A stretch of 43,926 nucleotides of DNA from Yersinia artesiana (GCF_902726545.1 NZ_CACVAD010000039.1:1-43926), one strand, 5' to 3'. Counted from the stretch's first letter, positions 30,676 through 40,851 are shown. Notes: generated from the letters alone by a model not told the origin. Made by a program: numbers and translations.

Positions 30676-31257
30676 ATGGAAAAAAACGCACCCGCCACGA
30701 CCATTTTCAATGATCAAAATGGAACCGGTTTTACCCGCAGAGAACTGTTAGTGGGCCTCGCCTCCACGATGGTTGCCACTTCCTTATTGGGCTACCCGTT
30801 CTTAACCCAAGCCGAGCAGCAGACCGCCGCCGCCAACCCACTGGCTTTTGCCCGGTTCTTTAAATTGTCGCAAACCTTGACCGAGCATCAGGATATTGAC
30901 CAAGGTATGTCAGCGCGTATCTTCACCGCACTGCATAACAGCGACCAACAATTCCCCTCTCAAATCAGTCAGTTGACGGCTCTCATGCAAGACGGACAGA
31001 GCGCGCAACAACTGCAGGCACTGGCGCAACAGCATCAGCTACAAAAAACCGTCAGTGCGATTGTTGCCGCCTGGTATACCGGCACTGTCGGCCATGGGCA
31101 GCAAGCGGTTTTGATTGCCTATAAAGATGCGCTGATGTATCGCCCCGCCAGTGACGCCCTGGTTGTCCCCACCTATTGCGGCAATGGCCCGCTGTGGTGG
31201 ACAGCTACCCCACCTGATATCAACCAGCCAAAACCTGTCAACGAGAGCCATTCCTGA
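30676..31257 (+). CDS. Gluconate 2-dehydrogenase-type small subunit (Tat substrate)
   Basis: Small (gamma) subunit of the three-part membrane sugar-acid dehydrogenase family, 193 residues. A twin-arginine signal, FTRRELLVGLAS, begins at about residue 19 and is followed by a hydrophobic stretch, so the folded protein and probably its FAD partner are exported by Tat. The conserved C-terminal part includes YCGNGPLWWTATPPDINQP. Its stop overlaps the large-subunit start (TGATG). In known complexes this subunit escorts the large subunit and is needed for activity. The substrate is inferred from the neighbours. Confidence 0.88.
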   Translation: MEKNAPATTIFNDQNGTGFTRRELLVGLASTMVATSLLGYPFLTQAEQQTAAANPLAFARFFKLSQTLTEHQDIDQGMSARIFTALHNSDQQFPSQISQLTALMQDGQSAQQLQALAQQHQLQKTVSAIVAAWYTGTVGHGQQAVLIAYKDALMYRPASDALVVPTYCGNGPLWWTATPPDINQPKPVNESHS

Positions 31258-32909
31258 TGAAAAAACCTATTTTTAGTGCCGACGGCAACGCCTCGGCGGA
31301 TGTCATTATTGTCGGTTCCGGCATTGTCGGCGGCATGATGGCAGACCAACTGGTTGCTCAGGGCTACTCGGTATTGGTATTAGAAGCGGGTTTGCGTATC
31401 GATCGCGGTCAGGCGGTTGAAAACTGGCGCAATATGCCTTTCGATAATCGTGCCGGTTCTGATTACCAAGGTTTATATCCACAATCTGAATTTGCCACCG
31501 CCCCACTTTACTTCCCGGAAAATAACTATGTCGAGCTGACCGGCCCCAGTGCCAGTAGCTTTAAACAGGGTTATCTGCGCACCGTCGGCGGCACCACCTG
31601 GCATTGGGCGGCCTCCTGCTGGCGGCATGTTCCCAACGATTTTCAGATGAAAACCCTGTATGGCGTCGGTCGCGATTGGCCCATCTCTTATGATGAGTTG
31701 GAACCCTACTATTGCCGCGCTGAAGATGAGATTGGCGTCGCCGGGCCGAACGATCCCAAGCTGCAATCCCCGTCCGAGCGCAGCAAGCCTTATCCAATGG
31801 ATATGGTGCCTTGGGCGCACGGTGATATCCGTTTTGCCGAAGTGGTGAATCCACACGGTTACCAATCGGTACCTATTCCGCAAGGGCGCAGTACCCGCCC
31901 GTGGGAGGGTCGACCAACCTGCTGTGGTAACAATAATTGCCAACCTATTTGCCCTATCGGTGCGATGTATAACGGCATCCATCATATAGAACGTGCGGAA
32001 ATGAAAGGTGCAGTGGTATTAGCCGAAGCCGTGGTTTACAAAATTGATACCGATGACCAAAACCAGGTCACTGCGGTCCATTGGCTGGATAACAAAAAGC
32101 AGTCTCATCAAGCAACCGGCAAAGTGTTCGCGCTGGCCTGTAATGGTATTGAAACCCCGCGCCTGCTGCTGATGGCGGCGAATGAGAAAAACCCGAACGG
32201 TATTGCCAATTCATCCGATCAGGTTGGCCGCAATATGATGGATCACTCCGGTTTCCACTGTACATTTTTAGCCAAAGAGCCGCTGTGGTTGGGGCGTGGG
32301 CCAGCACAAAGCAGTTGTCTGGTCGGGCCGCGTGACGGCGAATTCCGCAAAGATTACTCCGCAAACAAAATGATCCTCAATAACATCAACCGCGTATTAC
32401 CCGCCACACAACAGGCGCTGGAAATGGGGTTGGTGGGCAAAGCGCTGGATGAAGAGATCCGCCGCCGGGCTGCTTATGGCGCTGATTTGTCGATAAGCCT
32501 TGAACCGCTGCCAGATCCAGACAACCGCCTGACATTAAGTCAAACCCGCAAAGATGCTCATGGCTTACCCTGCCCGGATATCCATTACGATGTCGGTGAT
32601 TATGTGCGCAAAGGTGCCGAAGCGGCACATAAGCAACTGGAGCATATCGGCCAGTTGTTTGAAGCGGATGAATTCAAAATCACCACCAGCCTGAATGCCA
32701 ATAACCACATCATGGGTGGCACCATTATGGGCAGCAACCCGCAAGATTCGGTGGTTGATGGCAATTGCCGCACCTATGACCATGCCAACTTATGGCTGCC
32801 CGGTGGCGGTGCTATTCCGTCAGCCAGTGTGGTCAACAGCACATTGACCATGGCTGCATTGGGGCTGAAAGCCGCCGATGATATGGCGCGTTTACTGGCG
32901 GGAAAATGA
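31257..32909 (+). CDS. Gluconate 2-dehydrogenase-type flavoprotein large subunit
   Basis: GMC-type FAD oxidoreductase, 550 residues, the catalytic subunit. The ADP-binding motif DVIIVGSGIVGGMMADQLVA is at about 14-33 and the ribose-binding Glu in VLVLEAG. YLRTVGGTTWHWAASCWR is a family signature. A cysteine cluster (CCGNNNCQPICPIGAMYNG, about 222-240) is the kind proposed to hold an iron-sulfur centre in this family. C-terminal active-site motifs are NNHIMGGTIMGSNP and WLPGGGAIPSASVVNSTLT. It has no signal of its own. It ends in a four-base overlap with the cytochrome gene. 2-Keto-gluconate dehydrogenase or a polyol dehydrogenase are alternatives. Confidence 0.88.
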   Translation: MKKPIFSADGNASADVIIVGSGIVGGMMADQLVAQGYSVLVLEAGLRIDRGQAVENWRNMPFDNRAGSDYQGLYPQSEFATAPLYFPENNYVELTGPSASSFKQGYLRTVGGTTWHWAASCWRHVPNDFQMKTLYGVGRDWPISYDELEPYYCRAEDEIGVAGPNDPKLQSPSERSKPYPMDMVPWAHGDIRFAEVVNPHGYQSVPIPQGRSTRPWEGRPTCCGNNNCQPICPIGAMYNGIHHIERAEMKGAVVLAEAVVYKIDTDDQNQVTAVHWLDNKKQSHQATGKVFALACNGIETPRLLLMAANEKNPNGIANSSDQVGRNMMDHSGFHCTFLAKEPLWLGRGPAQSSCLVGPRDGEFRKDYSANKMILNNINRVLPATQQALEMGLVGKALDEEIRRRAAYGADLSISLEPLPDPDNRLTLSQTRKDAHGLPCPDIHYDVGDYVRKGAEAAHKQLEHIGQLFEADEFKITTSLNANNHIMGGTIMGSNPQDSVVDGNCRTYDHANLWLPGGGAIPSASVVNSTLTMAALGLKAADDMARLLAGK

Positions 32910-34327
32910 TGAAAAAATTGATCGCAACCAGCCTGTTTTCACTGTCTTTATTCGCCGCTGGCGTGTGTGCATCAGAGCATGCATCACTCAGCGAACAGCA
33001 GTGGATCGAAAAAGGCGAACAAGTGGCTATCGCCTCTGACTGCCAGGCCTGTCATACCAAACCTGAGGGCGGAAAACCCTTCTCCGGCGGTTATGGCATC
33101 AGCTCGCCGATGGGGATGATTTATTCCACCAATATCACCCCATCCACGGTTGACGGAATTGGCAAGTACAGTGAAGCAGAGTTTGCTCGTGCAGTTCGCG
33201 ATGGCATTCGTGCTGATGGCAGCCACCTCTATCCGGCGATGCCTTATACCTCTTACACCAAGCTAAGTGATGAAGACATTCATGCGCTGTATGTTTACTT
33301 TATGCATGCGGTGCCAGCAATTGATGAAGAGAATATTCCCACCGCACTTCCCTTCCCGTTCAATATGCGCTTTGCCATGTTGGGCTGGAACATGATGTTT
33401 CTGGATAAAGGCCGCTTTGAACCGGATAGCAGTAAGAGTGATCAATGGAATCGCGGTGCTTATCTGGTTAATGGGCCGGGTCACTGTGATACCTGCCATA
33501 CACCACGTAACTTATTGATGGGTGAAGATACTGGCAAAGCCTTTGCCGGCGGTATGGTCGGGCCGTGGTATGCACCGAATATTACGTCAGATGCCATCAG
33601 TGGTATTGGTGGCTGGAGTAATGCTCAACTGGTGGAATACCTGAAAACCGGTCGTGTGGCCGGTAAAAATCAGGCGGCGGGAGGAATGGCGGAAGCGGTA
33701 CAAAATAGCCTGCAATATCTGCCGGACAGTGATTTACAGGCGATCGCCCTTTACCTAAAAAGCACCACACCGGTACGTGATCCGCAGGATACTCAACCCG
33801 CCGACAGTTTTGGCAAGGCGTTGAATGTGGAGATCGGCCTACGCGGTCAGCATCCGTCTACGGCGAATAACACGCTAGACAGCGGTGCGGCGTTGTTCAG
33901 TGGCAACTGCGCCAGTTGTCATCAGCCCGACGGTAGCGGCAGTAAAAATCAGGCTTATCCTTCCCTGTTCAATAACACCGCCACCGGCTCTTCCAACCCG
34001 GCCAATCTGATTTCTGCCATATTGTTTGGGGTGGATCGTAAAGTGGGTGATGAGCATATATTGATGCCACATTTTGGCCCGCAATCTTATGTTAATCCGC
34101 TGAATGATAAACAGATCGCTCTGATTGCCAATTATGTTCTGCACAGTTATGGCAACCCGGCGGTCACCGTCAGTGAAGCGGATGTTGCAGAATTGCGTGC
34201 TGGCGGGCCTGTACCACTGCTGGCAAGGCTTCAGCCCTATATGGCTCCGGCGATGATTGCGGCGGTGATTGTGCTGTTAGCGTTGATATTTGTGTTAGGC
34301 AGAAAGCGCCGTAACACCAAGAAATAG
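32906..34327 (+). CDS. Triheme cytochrome c subunit of the dehydrogenase
   Basis: Membrane-anchored electron acceptor, 473 residues. A signal peptide covers about 1-22. Three c-type heme sites are visible: CQACH (46-50), CDTCH (194-198) and CASCH (335-339). A C-terminal membrane helix (MIAAVIVLLALIFVLG) is followed by basic residues. In this family the cytochrome passes electrons from the flavoprotein to ubiquinone. The translation start overlaps the flavoprotein stop (ATGA), making a tightly coupled three-gene operon. Confidence 0.92.
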   Translation: MMKKLIATSLFSLSLFAAGVCASEHASLSEQQWIEKGEQVAIASDCQACHTKPEGGKPFSGGYGISSPMGMIYSTNITPSTVDGIGKYSEAEFARAVRDGIRADGSHLYPAMPYTSYTKLSDEDIHALYVYFMHAVPAIDEENIPTALPFPFNMRFAMLGWNMMFLDKGRFEPDSSKSDQWNRGAYLVNGPGHCDTCHTPRNLLMGEDTGKAFAGGMVGPWYAPNITSDAISGIGGWSNAQLVEYLKTGRVAGKNQAAGGMAEAVQNSLQYLPDSDLQAIALYLKSTTPVRDPQDTQPADSFGKALNVEIGLRGQHPSTANNTLDSGAALFSGNCASCHQPDGSGSKNQAYPSLFNNTATGSSNPANLISAILFGVDRKVGDEHILMPHFGPQSYVNPLNDKQIALIANYVLHSYGNPAVTVSEADVAELRAGGPVPLLARLQPYMAPAMIAAVIVLLALIFVLGRKRRNTKK

Positions 34328-34337
34328 CGGTGATAAA

Positions 34338-34369
34338 CAGTGGCAAAGGGCGCTTACCCTTTGCCGCTG
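34338..34369. terminator. Hairpin between the dehydrogenase operon and edd
   Basis: A perfect nine-base stem, GGCAAAGGG (34342-34350) and CCCTTTGCC (34357-34365), extended by CAG/CTG. It lies between convergent genes. No T tract is present on either side, so termination may be partial. Confidence 0.55.
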
Positions 34370-34377
34370 AACTCTCA

Positions 34378-36189
34378 TTAAAACCGAATACAGCACGCCC
34401 CCTGCTCTGCGCCAGTCAATTGTTCGCGCAACGCGCCAAACAATTCACGACCACATCCCACATGGAAAGCCGAGATATCGGGTAATGCCGGGTGGCGAGT
34501 GGCCAGTTCGGCTTCATCCACCAGCAGCGAAAGTTCACCGCTGACACCATCAACCCGCACCCGATCGCCATTGCGAATTTTCGCCAGTAAGCCACCACAA
34601 TAAGCCTCTGGTGTCACATGAATGGCAGATGGCACTTTACCGGATGCACCGGACAAACGGCCATCCGTGACTAACGCCACTTTAAAACCGCGATCCAGTA
34701 ATACCCCCAGTGGCGGCATCAATTTATGCAATTCCGGCATACCAATGGCACGCGGCCCCTGATAGCGCACCACCACCACACAATCGCGGTCGAGCGCACC
34801 GGATTCAAACGCTGGCCCGACATCATGCTGGCTGTCAAACACCACGGCTGGCCCTTCAATAATTTGATGATCATGCGGTACGGCTGAGGTTTTCATCACC
34901 GCTCTACCCAGATTACCACTCAATACTTTAGTGCCGCCATGAGGTGAGAAAGGTTTGCTCAGACTGGCAATGACGCTGTCATCCAATGAACGTTCTGACC
35001 CACTGCGCCACTGCAACTGACCCGCGTCCAGATAAGGCTCTTGCGTGTAACGTTGCAGACCGAACCCGGCCACCGTATGAACATCCTCGTGCAACAAACC
35101 GCCTTGCAATAACTCTTGTATCAACAAAGCCACGCCGCCTGCGGCCTGGAAATAGTTAATATCCGCCGGGCCGTTAGGGTAAATGCGACACAACTGCGGG
35201 ATCACTTCCGACAGTTCAGAAAAATCATCCCAATCAATGATTATGCCCGCCGAGCGCGCCATCGCCACCAAATGCATGGTGTGATTGGTCGAACCGCCGG
35301 TAGCCAGAAGCGCCACAATGCCATTCACCACCACTTTTTCATCCACCAATTGACCAACCGGCAAATAATTACTACTGGTTTGCGTCAAGCGCGTAACTTG
35401 CCGTGCCGCCGCGGCTGTCAGTGCATCACGCAGTGGCGTATTGGGCTGAACAAAAGAGGAGCCGGGCAAATGCAGCCCCATCACTTCCATCACCATCTGA
35501 TTCGAGTTGGCGGTGCCATAAAATGTACAGGTACCGGCGCTGTGATAAGAGGCAGACTCGGCTTCCAATAGTGCATGTCGGTCAACTTTGCCCTCGGCAT
35601 ACAGTTGGCGCACTCGCACTTTTTCTTTATTGGACAGGCCGCTGGCCATTGGCCCTGCCGGCACAAAAACCGCCGGTAAATGACCAAATGACAACGCCGC
35701 CATCAGCAACCCCGGCACAATTTTGTCACACACACCGAGATACAATGCGCCATCAAACATATTGTGCGATAAGCCGATAGCCGCCGACATAGCAATCACA
35801 TCGCGGCTCATCAGCGATAATTCCATGCCATCCTGCCCTTGCGTCACGCCATCACACATCGCAGGAACGCCCCCCGCCACTTGCCCGACCGCCCCCACTT
35901 GATGCAGCGCATCTTTAAGTTGTTGCGGATAATGCTCGTAAGGCTGATGAGCTGACAGCATGTCATTGTAGGAGGTAATAATGGCGATATCGCTGCGCAC
36001 CATATTCTTCAGTGCGGCTTTATCCTCTGGCTGGCAAGCGGCAAAACCATGAGCCAGATTGCCGCAGGCCAATTGTGAGCGGTGAACGGTATTTTCTTTT
36101 GCCGCACTGATGCGTTGCAGATAGGCGGTACGGGTCGGCGCAGAACGCGCAATAATACGCTGCGTCACACGGGTAAGAGTCGGGTTCAT
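34378..36189 (-). CDS. edd: Phosphogluconate dehydratase (Entner-Doudoroff)
   Basis: 6-Phosphogluconate to 2-keto-3-deoxy-6-phosphogluconate. It has 603 residues, equal to E. coli Edd, and belongs to the IlvD/Edd iron-sulfur dehydratases. Conserved blocks include [56 protein letters not shown] and [10 protein letters not shown], whose cysteines are cluster ligands, and [20 protein letters not shown]. The ATG at 36189 is chosen because AAGGA is seven bases upstream and it matches E. coli; the ATG at 36195 touches that site. It is the last gene of a minus-strand set behind a UPF0303 gene, and no eda follows. Confidence 0.97.
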   Translation of the reverse strand: MNPTLTRVTQRIIARSAPTRTAYLQRISAAKENTVHRSQLACGNLAHGFAACQPEDKAALKNMVRSDIAIITSYNDMLSAHQPYEHYPQQLKDALHQVGAVGQVAGGVPAMCDGVTQGQDGMELSLMSRDVIAMSAAIGLSHNMFDGALYLGVCDKIVPGLLMAALSFGHLPAVFVPAGPMASGLSNKEKVRVRQLYAEGKVDRHALLEAESASYHSAGTCTFYGTANSNQMVMEVMGLHLPGSSFVQPNTPLRDALTAAAARQVTRLTQTSSNYLPVGQLVDEKVVVNGIVALLATGGSTNHTMHLVAMARSAGIIIDWDDFSELSEVIPQLCRIYPNGPADINYFQAAGGVALLIQELLQGGLLHEDVHTVAGFGLQRYTQEPYLDAGQLQWRSGSERSLDDSVIASLSKPFSPHGGTKVLSGNLGRAVMKTSAVPHDHQIIEGPAVVFDSQHDVGPAFESGALDRDCVVVVRYQGPRAIGMPELHKLMPPLGVLLDRGFKVALVTDGRLSGASGKVPSAIHVTPEAYCGGLLAKIRNGDRVRVDGVSGELSLLVDEAELATRHPALPDISAFHVGCGRELFGALREQLTGAEQGACCIRF

Positions 36190-36198
36190 CGCCATTCC

Positions 36199-36705
36199 TT
36201 ATTCAGTCAGCGGAGCCAAAAGTTCAATACTGCCCGCAGGAAGGCCAATGAAATCCGCCAGCACCTGCAACAGCAAATTGTGATCATCCAAATGTGGCGC
36301 GCCGGAGACATTTACGCTGCCAATAATACCTGCTTGCTTAACCTGTAACGGGAAACCACCGCCTAGCGCGGCATAGTCACGTAAGCTGACACCATAGCGC
36401 TCCTCAAGGGAGGTTTGGCGCTGTTGCAACATCAACCCTGCGGCATAGGAGCTGGTGCCCAGTAACTCCACCACATTACGTTTGCGCCGCAGCCAGTCAG
36501 CGTTTTCCGCACTGGTACCGGGCATGGCGTAACTAAATAACGTCTGCCCATTGACCCGGATATTGATAGCCAGCGCCAGCCCTTGCCGCTCTGCCTGTTG
36601 CTTTATTTTTTCACCCAACTGCCAGGCGATTTCATGATTAAAATTCGTCAATTGCAGTCGTTGCTGATGCTGCTGGCTGAGGGTAAGTTGCTGTTGTAAA
36701 TTCAT
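36199..36705 (-). CDS. UPF0303 family protein (GlcG/HbpS-like, DUF336)
   Basis: 168 residues, cytoplasmic, no signal. The C-terminal half has [33 protein letters not shown], split here as [10 protein letters not shown] and [20 protein letters not shown], the DUF336 signature seen in GlcG and HbpS proteins. [15 protein letters not shown] is typical of the UPF0303 branch. Some DUF336 proteins bind or degrade heme; the UPF0303 branch has no firm function. GGAGAA precedes the ATG. It ends nine bases before edd and starts 61 bases after the transporter gene, so co-transcription is likely. Confidence 0.85.
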   Translation of the reverse strand: MNLQQQLTLSQQHQQRLQLTNFNHEIAWQLGEKIKQQAERQGLALAINIRVNGQTLFSYAMPGTSAENADWLRRKRNVVELLGTSSYAAGLMLQQRQTSLEERYGVSLRDYAALGGGFPLQVKQAGIIGSVNVSGAPHLDDHNLLLQVLADFIGLPAGSIELLAPLTE

Positions 36706-36766
36706 GAGATTCTCCGGTGATAAATGGCGGCGGTCATGCCCGTTGCAATAAAGACCGCCTGGCGGC

Positions 36767-38083
36767 TTAAGCGCGTTTTACTTTGGCTAAGCCTTTGTCA
36801 GCAATACCCTTTCCCTTCGCTGCGACTTCAACATCACACTCTTTTGGCAAACTTAAGGTAATCAGCCCGGCAATAATTAATGAGCCAGCTAACATGCAAA
36901 CGGCTGCACTTTGGCCGTAGAAGAAAATCATGACACCAACCAGATACGGGCCACAGAACCCGCCCAAATTACCTAACCCATTAATCACACCGCGAGCGCC
37001 ACCGGCCACTTCTGGCACAGCAATACGGCCTGGAATAGACCAAAATGGGCTGGTTGCCGCTTTGAGGAAGAATCCGCACACCACCAGAGCCAGATAAGAG
37101 ACCAATACGTTGTGGCGGAAAATAACCGATGTCACCAGACCCGCGGCAAAACAGAACAGAGAAATCATTATCAGCAAACGGCGTTTACCGGTTTTATCTG
37201 ATAGCGCCGAAATAACATAAATACCGGCAGTGGTGGCAATAAACGGCAGAATAGCCAGAATACCGACCGAGGCCATATTACCGCCGGTCAGATTTTTCAA
37301 AATAGTCGGCAACCACAAGGTGTAGCCATAATCCCCAGTCTGATAAAAGAAGTTCAGAGCCACCAGTTTCATCAAACCTTTATTCAGGAAAACCGCTTTT
37401 AATGGCGCATTGGTGACCGGTGCATCCAGCATCCGCTCTGCCCGCTCACGTGACAGCTCGGTGACCAGATAATCGCGCTCTTTTTTCGACAGCCATTTGG
37501 CTTCTTCAGGTCGGTCACTGATAACAAACCACCACATAATCAACACGACGGCTGACAGTGAACCTTCGAGGAAGAACAGCCAGCGCCAATCTAACGCATT
37601 GATAATAAAACCAGATAAAGGCGCGGTGAACATGCCACCGATGGGGGCAAACATCATCACGAAAGCATTGGCGCGGCCAATTTCGCGTTCCGGGAACCAG
37701 TTGCTGACCATGGTCAACACCACAGGCAACATACCGCCCTCAGAAACACCCAGCACAAAACGCAGGAATAACAATTGATAATGGTTAGTCACAAAGCCCG
37801 TCAGAATGGAAACGACAGCCCAGACGGCGAGGGAATAAGCAATGAATTTTCTGCCGCTGCCATGAACAGCAATACGGCCACCCGGTACTTGTAAAAATAA
37901 ATAACCAATAAAGAAAATACCGCCTGCTAAACCGGCCATTTGGCTGGTAATAGCCAGATCGCTTTCCATACCACCTGGTAGGGCAAAACTAATATTTACC
38001 CGGTCCATAAAAGAAATAATACAAGCAATCATTATTGGCACAATAACACGGAACCAACGGGCATTAGGGATCTTACTGTCCAT
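36767..38083 (-). CDS. MFS transporter, anion:cation symporter family (ketogluconate candidate)
   Basis: 438 residues with about twelve membrane segments. It matches the ACS family (glucarate, galactonate and 2-ketogluconate carriers): a first segment with [39 protein letters not shown] after the second, [20 protein letters not shown] in the fourth to fifth, and [20 protein letters not shown] following. The neighbours (a periplasmic gluconate dehydrogenase, a 2-hydroxyacid dehydrogenase and edd) point to import of 2-ketogluconate, as for KguT of Pseudomonas. That substrate is inference; gluconate itself or another sugar acid is possible. Confidence 0.85.
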   Translation of the reverse strand: MDSKIPNARWFRVIVPIMIACIISFMDRVNISFALPGGMESDLAITSQMAGLAGGIFFIGYLFLQVPGGRIAVHGSGRKFIAYSLAVWAVVSILTGFVTNHYQLLFLRFVLGVSEGGMLPVVLTMVSNWFPEREIGRANAFVMMFAPIGGMFTAPLSGFIINALDWRWLFFLEGSLSAVVLIMWWFVISDRPEEAKWLSKKERDYLVTELSRERAERMLDAPVTNAPLKAVFLNKGLMKLVALNFFYQTGDYGYTLWLPTILKNLTGGNMASVGILAILPFIATTAGIYVISALSDKTGKRRLLIMISLFCFAAGLVTSVIFRHNVLVSYLALVVCGFFLKAATSPFWSIPGRIAVPEVAGGARGVINGLGNLGGFCGPYLVGVMIFFYGQSAAVCMLAGSLIIAGLITLSLPKECDVEVAAKGKGIADKGLAKVKRA

Positions 38084-38220
38084 ATAAACACGCCTCTTTC
38101 TCTAGCTGAATAATTCCCACACCATTCAGAAAATAGCGTAGAGAATGCCGCCAACAAATTAGAGTAATTTGCCAGTTATTTAAAATGCACGATGTATGGT
38201 TTGTTTTTATTATAATAATT

Positions 38221-38251
38221 TGAGGATCAATTTAATTAATCCTCATTTTTT
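38221..38251. terminator. Hairpin after the 2-hydroxyacid dehydrogenase gene
   Basis: TGAGGAT (38221-38227) pairs with ATCCTCA (38239-38245). The good T run (six) is on the plus strand, while the genes here are on the minus strand, where only AAATTATTATA follows. It may be a weak terminator for the minus strand or a block to antisense transcription. Confidence 0.5.
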
Positions 38252-38256
38252 CTTAA

Positions 38257-39222
38257 TTAGTAAGTAATAGCAGTGGGTGCTTTTTCACCCGCAAAGTGAG
38301 CTTGAATATTTGAAAATACAATATCACTCATTTGAATTCGGGTTTCGATGGTGGCGCTGGCGATATGGGGTAGCAATACCACGTTGTCCATTTCGATTAA
38401 TGCCTGCGGCACATTAGGCTCATCTGCAAATACATCCAAACCTGCCCCACCAATTTTTTTCTGTTGCAATGCACGGATTAAATCATCCTGATTGACCATA
38501 CTGCCACGAGCAATATTAATCAGCAGAGCATGATTTGGCATCGCAGCAAAAATGGTTTTATCAACCAGACCAATGCTGTCTTTGCCGCCTGATATGGCTA
38601 TAACCAGAATATCGCTTTGTCTGGCAAGGCTGAGCAAATCGGGGACATGTTCATATGGCAGACTTTCAATTTTAGCTGTGTCAGTGTAGGCAATTTGCAT
38701 ATCAAAACCGGCTGCGCGGCGGGCAATTGCCTGACCAATACGGCCCATACCAAAAACACCCAGACGTTTGCCGGTCACTTTAGAGGCCAATGGCAAGCTG
38801 CTGTGCGGCCACTGACCGGCACGCAGGAATTTATCTGCCTGACAGAGACGCCGTGAAGTGGCGATAATCAGCCCCAGAGCGGTATCAGCTACATCATCAG
38901 TCAATACGCCAGGGGTGGTGGTGACGATGATATTGCGCTCACGGGTATAGTCCAAATCAACCGCGTCAGTTCCCACGCCAAATATTGAGATAATCTGTAC
39001 TTCGGGTAATAACCCCAGCACCTCGTTGGTCACACCAATATCACCACGGGTCACAATACCCTTAATATTCTCGCCTTGTTGTGCAAAAAATTCAGCAGTA
39101 TCCGTAACGTCGAAGAGCTTATGAACAGTAAAATTCTGTTCCAGTTTCTCGGTCAAATAGTCCATTACCGGGGCAATAATCAATACGGCCTGTTTGAAAG
39201 AAGATGGTTTGCTGTTTTTCAT
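38257..39222 (-). CDS. D-isomer 2-hydroxyacid dehydrogenase (2-ketogluconate reductase candidate)
   Basis: NAD(P)-dependent reductase, 321 residues. The dinucleotide motif FGMGRIGQAIARRA is at about 157-170. The catalytic set is complete: Arg239 (NIARGSMVN), Glu268 (FADEPN) and His286 (LPHIAS). The FGVGTDAVDLDY and TPGVLTDDVAD segments are family-typical. It is not a close copy of E. coli GhrB as I remember it, so the substrate comes from context: beside a gluconate dehydrogenase and a sugar-acid carrier it would return 2-ketogluconate to gluconate. Other 2-keto acids cannot be excluded. The upstream region holds a CRP site and an IdnR/GntR-type operator. Confidence 0.85.
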   Translation of the reverse strand: MKNSKPSSFKQAVLIIAPVMDYLTEKLEQNFTVHKLFDVTDTAEFFAQQGENIKGIVTRGDIGVTNEVLGLLPEVQIISIFGVGTDAVDLDYTRERNIIVTTTPGVLTDDVADTALGLIIATSRRLCQADKFLRAGQWPHSSLPLASKVTGKRLGVFGMGRIGQAIARRAAGFDMQIAYTDTAKIESLPYEHVPDLLSLARQSDILVIAISGGKDSIGLVDKTIFAAMPNHALLINIARGSMVNQDDLIRALQQKKIGGAGLDVFADEPNVPQALIEMDNVVLLPHIASATIETRIQMSDIVFSNIQAHFAGEKAPTAITY

Positions 39223-39337
39223 AACGAGTACCTGATCATGTCAATAAATCAAAAACCAAAAATGGCAGTAGATAGTCATCAGATGATTAAGCCATTTAGC
39301 GAATGTCATTATGAGACCTGTTTTCAATGTTTTATTT

Positions 39338-39353
39338 TGTGATGCAGGTCACT
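39338..39353. promoter_or_regulatory. CRP site upstream of the 2-hydroxyacid dehydrogenase gene
   Basis: TGTGA-TGCAGG-TCACT fits the CRP core TGTGA-N6-TCACA at nine of ten. It is centred about 123 bases before the start codon. Confidence 0.65.
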
Positions 39354-39372
39354 GTAAATCATGTTAAGAAAA

Positions 39373-39390
39373 CGTGTTACCGGTAACGTG
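39373..39390. promoter_or_regulatory. IdnR/GntR-type operator
   Basis: CGTGTTACCGGTAACGTG contains the perfect 12-bp palindrome GTTACCGGTAAC, the core of the GntR/IdnR operator (ATGTTACCGGTAACAT). It lies 20 bases beyond the CRP site and 150 bases upstream of the 2-hydroxyacid dehydrogenase gene. Confidence 0.75.
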
Positions 39391-39604
39391 ATCAACCTAT
39401 CATTGCAGGTGCTGAATTGTTTCAGCTAAGCCAGCCAGCGTTAATGATTTATGTAATGCCTTAATCAAAATGTTATGGATTGGCATAATTTGTTATGCCA
39501 GGAATATTATTATGACGGGTGATCCAAGAGGAACATTGACTGCCATTCAATAACACAATGGCAGTTATGGGCAATTTAGAGGTATTTCAGCAACCGCAGA
39601 AATC

Positions 39605-40597
39605 TTAGATAGTTCCACCGAGTGAAATACGATAATGCAGGTCAACCTGTTCAATTGTCGGGATTTTTTTGATTTTCTTAATCAAGATTTCAGCAGCTAC
39701 TTTGCCCATTTCAAAACGCGGAGTGGTGACACTGGCCAGTACCGGAGTGGTTGCCTGCCCAATATCCAACCCGTGAAAACCTGAAATCGCCATTTCTGCT
39801 GGCACCGCCATGCCCAACTTCAAGCATTCTTGTAACACGCCCACCGCCATATCATCATTGGTGCAGAAAATAGCATCGACTTGCGGATACATTTGTCGTG
39901 CCAATGCCAACATCCCGGCACCAATAGAGACGGATGAAACTTTATTAGGCGTAATATGCAGTGGTGCAAACCCCGCGTCCGTCATTGCCTGGCTATAGCC
40001 TTGATAACGTTTACGATCTCGCACATCAGACATGGAACCGAAATAGACAATATTTTGCTTCCCACTGGCCAGCAATGTAGCCGTCATATCGTAAGCGGCC
40101 TGATAATTATTAAAACCGACCGTAATACGGTTGAACTGGGGCTCTAAGTCCATCACTTGCGCAACCGGAAGCTCGGAAGCATTCAGATACTTATCCGCAC
40201 GTAAGGTATGTTCAGAATCAGTCAGTATCAGCCCGGAAATCTGGCAAGAAAGCAGATTAACTATTTGTTCTTCTTCACGTTCTTTATTGTAGTTATAGTT
40301 GACTACCAGTGTTTGATAACCGCTGGCGGCAGTGACCGACTCAATGCCGGCTAGTAAATCAGAGAAAATTTGGTTATTAAAGGAAGGAACCAAGATACCA
40401 ATTCTCGGGCTTTTTTGATTGAGGCTAGTTTCCCCTTCTGAATCAGCACTGTAATTGATTTCAGCCATCACTTGGGCAATACGTTCACCGGTTTCTGGAG
40501 CCACTTTTTCCGGCGTGCGTAAGTAGCGGCTGACCGTCATTTTAGTCACGCCTGCTAGTAACGCGATATCCTGTAACGTAACACGCTGGTTTTTCAT
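39605..40597 (-). CDS. idnR: LacI-family regulator, IdnR-like
   Basis: 330 residues from the ATG at 40597. The N-terminal LacI helix-turn-helix is VTLQDIALLAGVTKMTVSRY, and the start matches the E. coli IdnR and GntR length. The effector domain has GILVPSFNNQIFSDLLAGIE, GLILTDSEHT, FCTNDDMAVG and ISGFHGLDIGQ, closer to IdnR than to GntR as I recall them. E. coli IdnR responds to 5-ketogluconate or idonate. An in-frame TTG at 40615 is a weaker start. A GTTACCGGTAAC operator and half-sites lie on both sides, so it probably controls idnO-idnK, the ketogluconate genes and itself. Confidence 0.85.
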   Translation of the reverse strand: MKNQRVTLQDIALLAGVTKMTVSRYLRTPEKVAPETGERIAQVMAEINYSADSEGETSLNQKSPRIGILVPSFNNQIFSDLLAGIESVTAASGYQTLVVNYNYNKEREEEQIVNLLSCQISGLILTDSEHTLRADKYLNASELPVAQVMDLEPQFNRITVGFNNYQAAYDMTATLLASGKQNIVYFGSMSDVRDRKRYQGYSQAMTDAGFAPLHITPNKVSSVSIGAGMLALARQMYPQVDAIFCTNDDMAVGVLQECLKLGMAVPAEMAISGFHGLDIGQATTPVLASVTTPRFEMGKVAAEILIKKIKKIPTIEQVDLHYRISLGGTI

Positions 40598-40828
40598 GGC
40601 ATATACCTGGAACAAGAGTGTGAGATGGGATGACGTGATTATGCACTGTTAGCGGAGATAATGAAAAGCATGTTACTGATTTAAAATACAATAACAATCA
40701 TGCTTTCTATTATTGAGTTATTTTATTATCAATAAGTTAAGCCACCACGCGCCCTATTAATGAACAAAGCCCACACAAATAGCCCTCTTTTATCGTCACC
40801 AAGGCGATACTGCTCACGTAAGTGGTAA

Positions 40829-40844
40829 CAGCTTCCCGTAACAT
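40829..40844. promoter_or_regulatory. IdnR/GntR-like operator, imperfect
   Basis: CAGCTTCCCGTAACAT matches ATGTTACCGGTAACAT at 11 of 16 positions, with a nearly perfect right half. It is eight bases from a CRP site and upstream of idnO. Confidence 0.5.
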
Positions 40845-40851
40845 GAATTAA

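Larger units (their letters stand above)
39223..39604. other. Region between the regulator gene and the 2-hydroxyacid dehydrogenase gene
   Basis: About 380 bases with no gene. It holds the control sites for the minus-strand dehydrogenase gene (listed separately) and two hairpins: TGGCATAA-TTTG-TTATGCCA (39481-39500) and ACTGCCATT with AATGGCAGT (39539-39565). The hairpins lie on the regulator side and lack T tracts. Confidence 0.5.
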
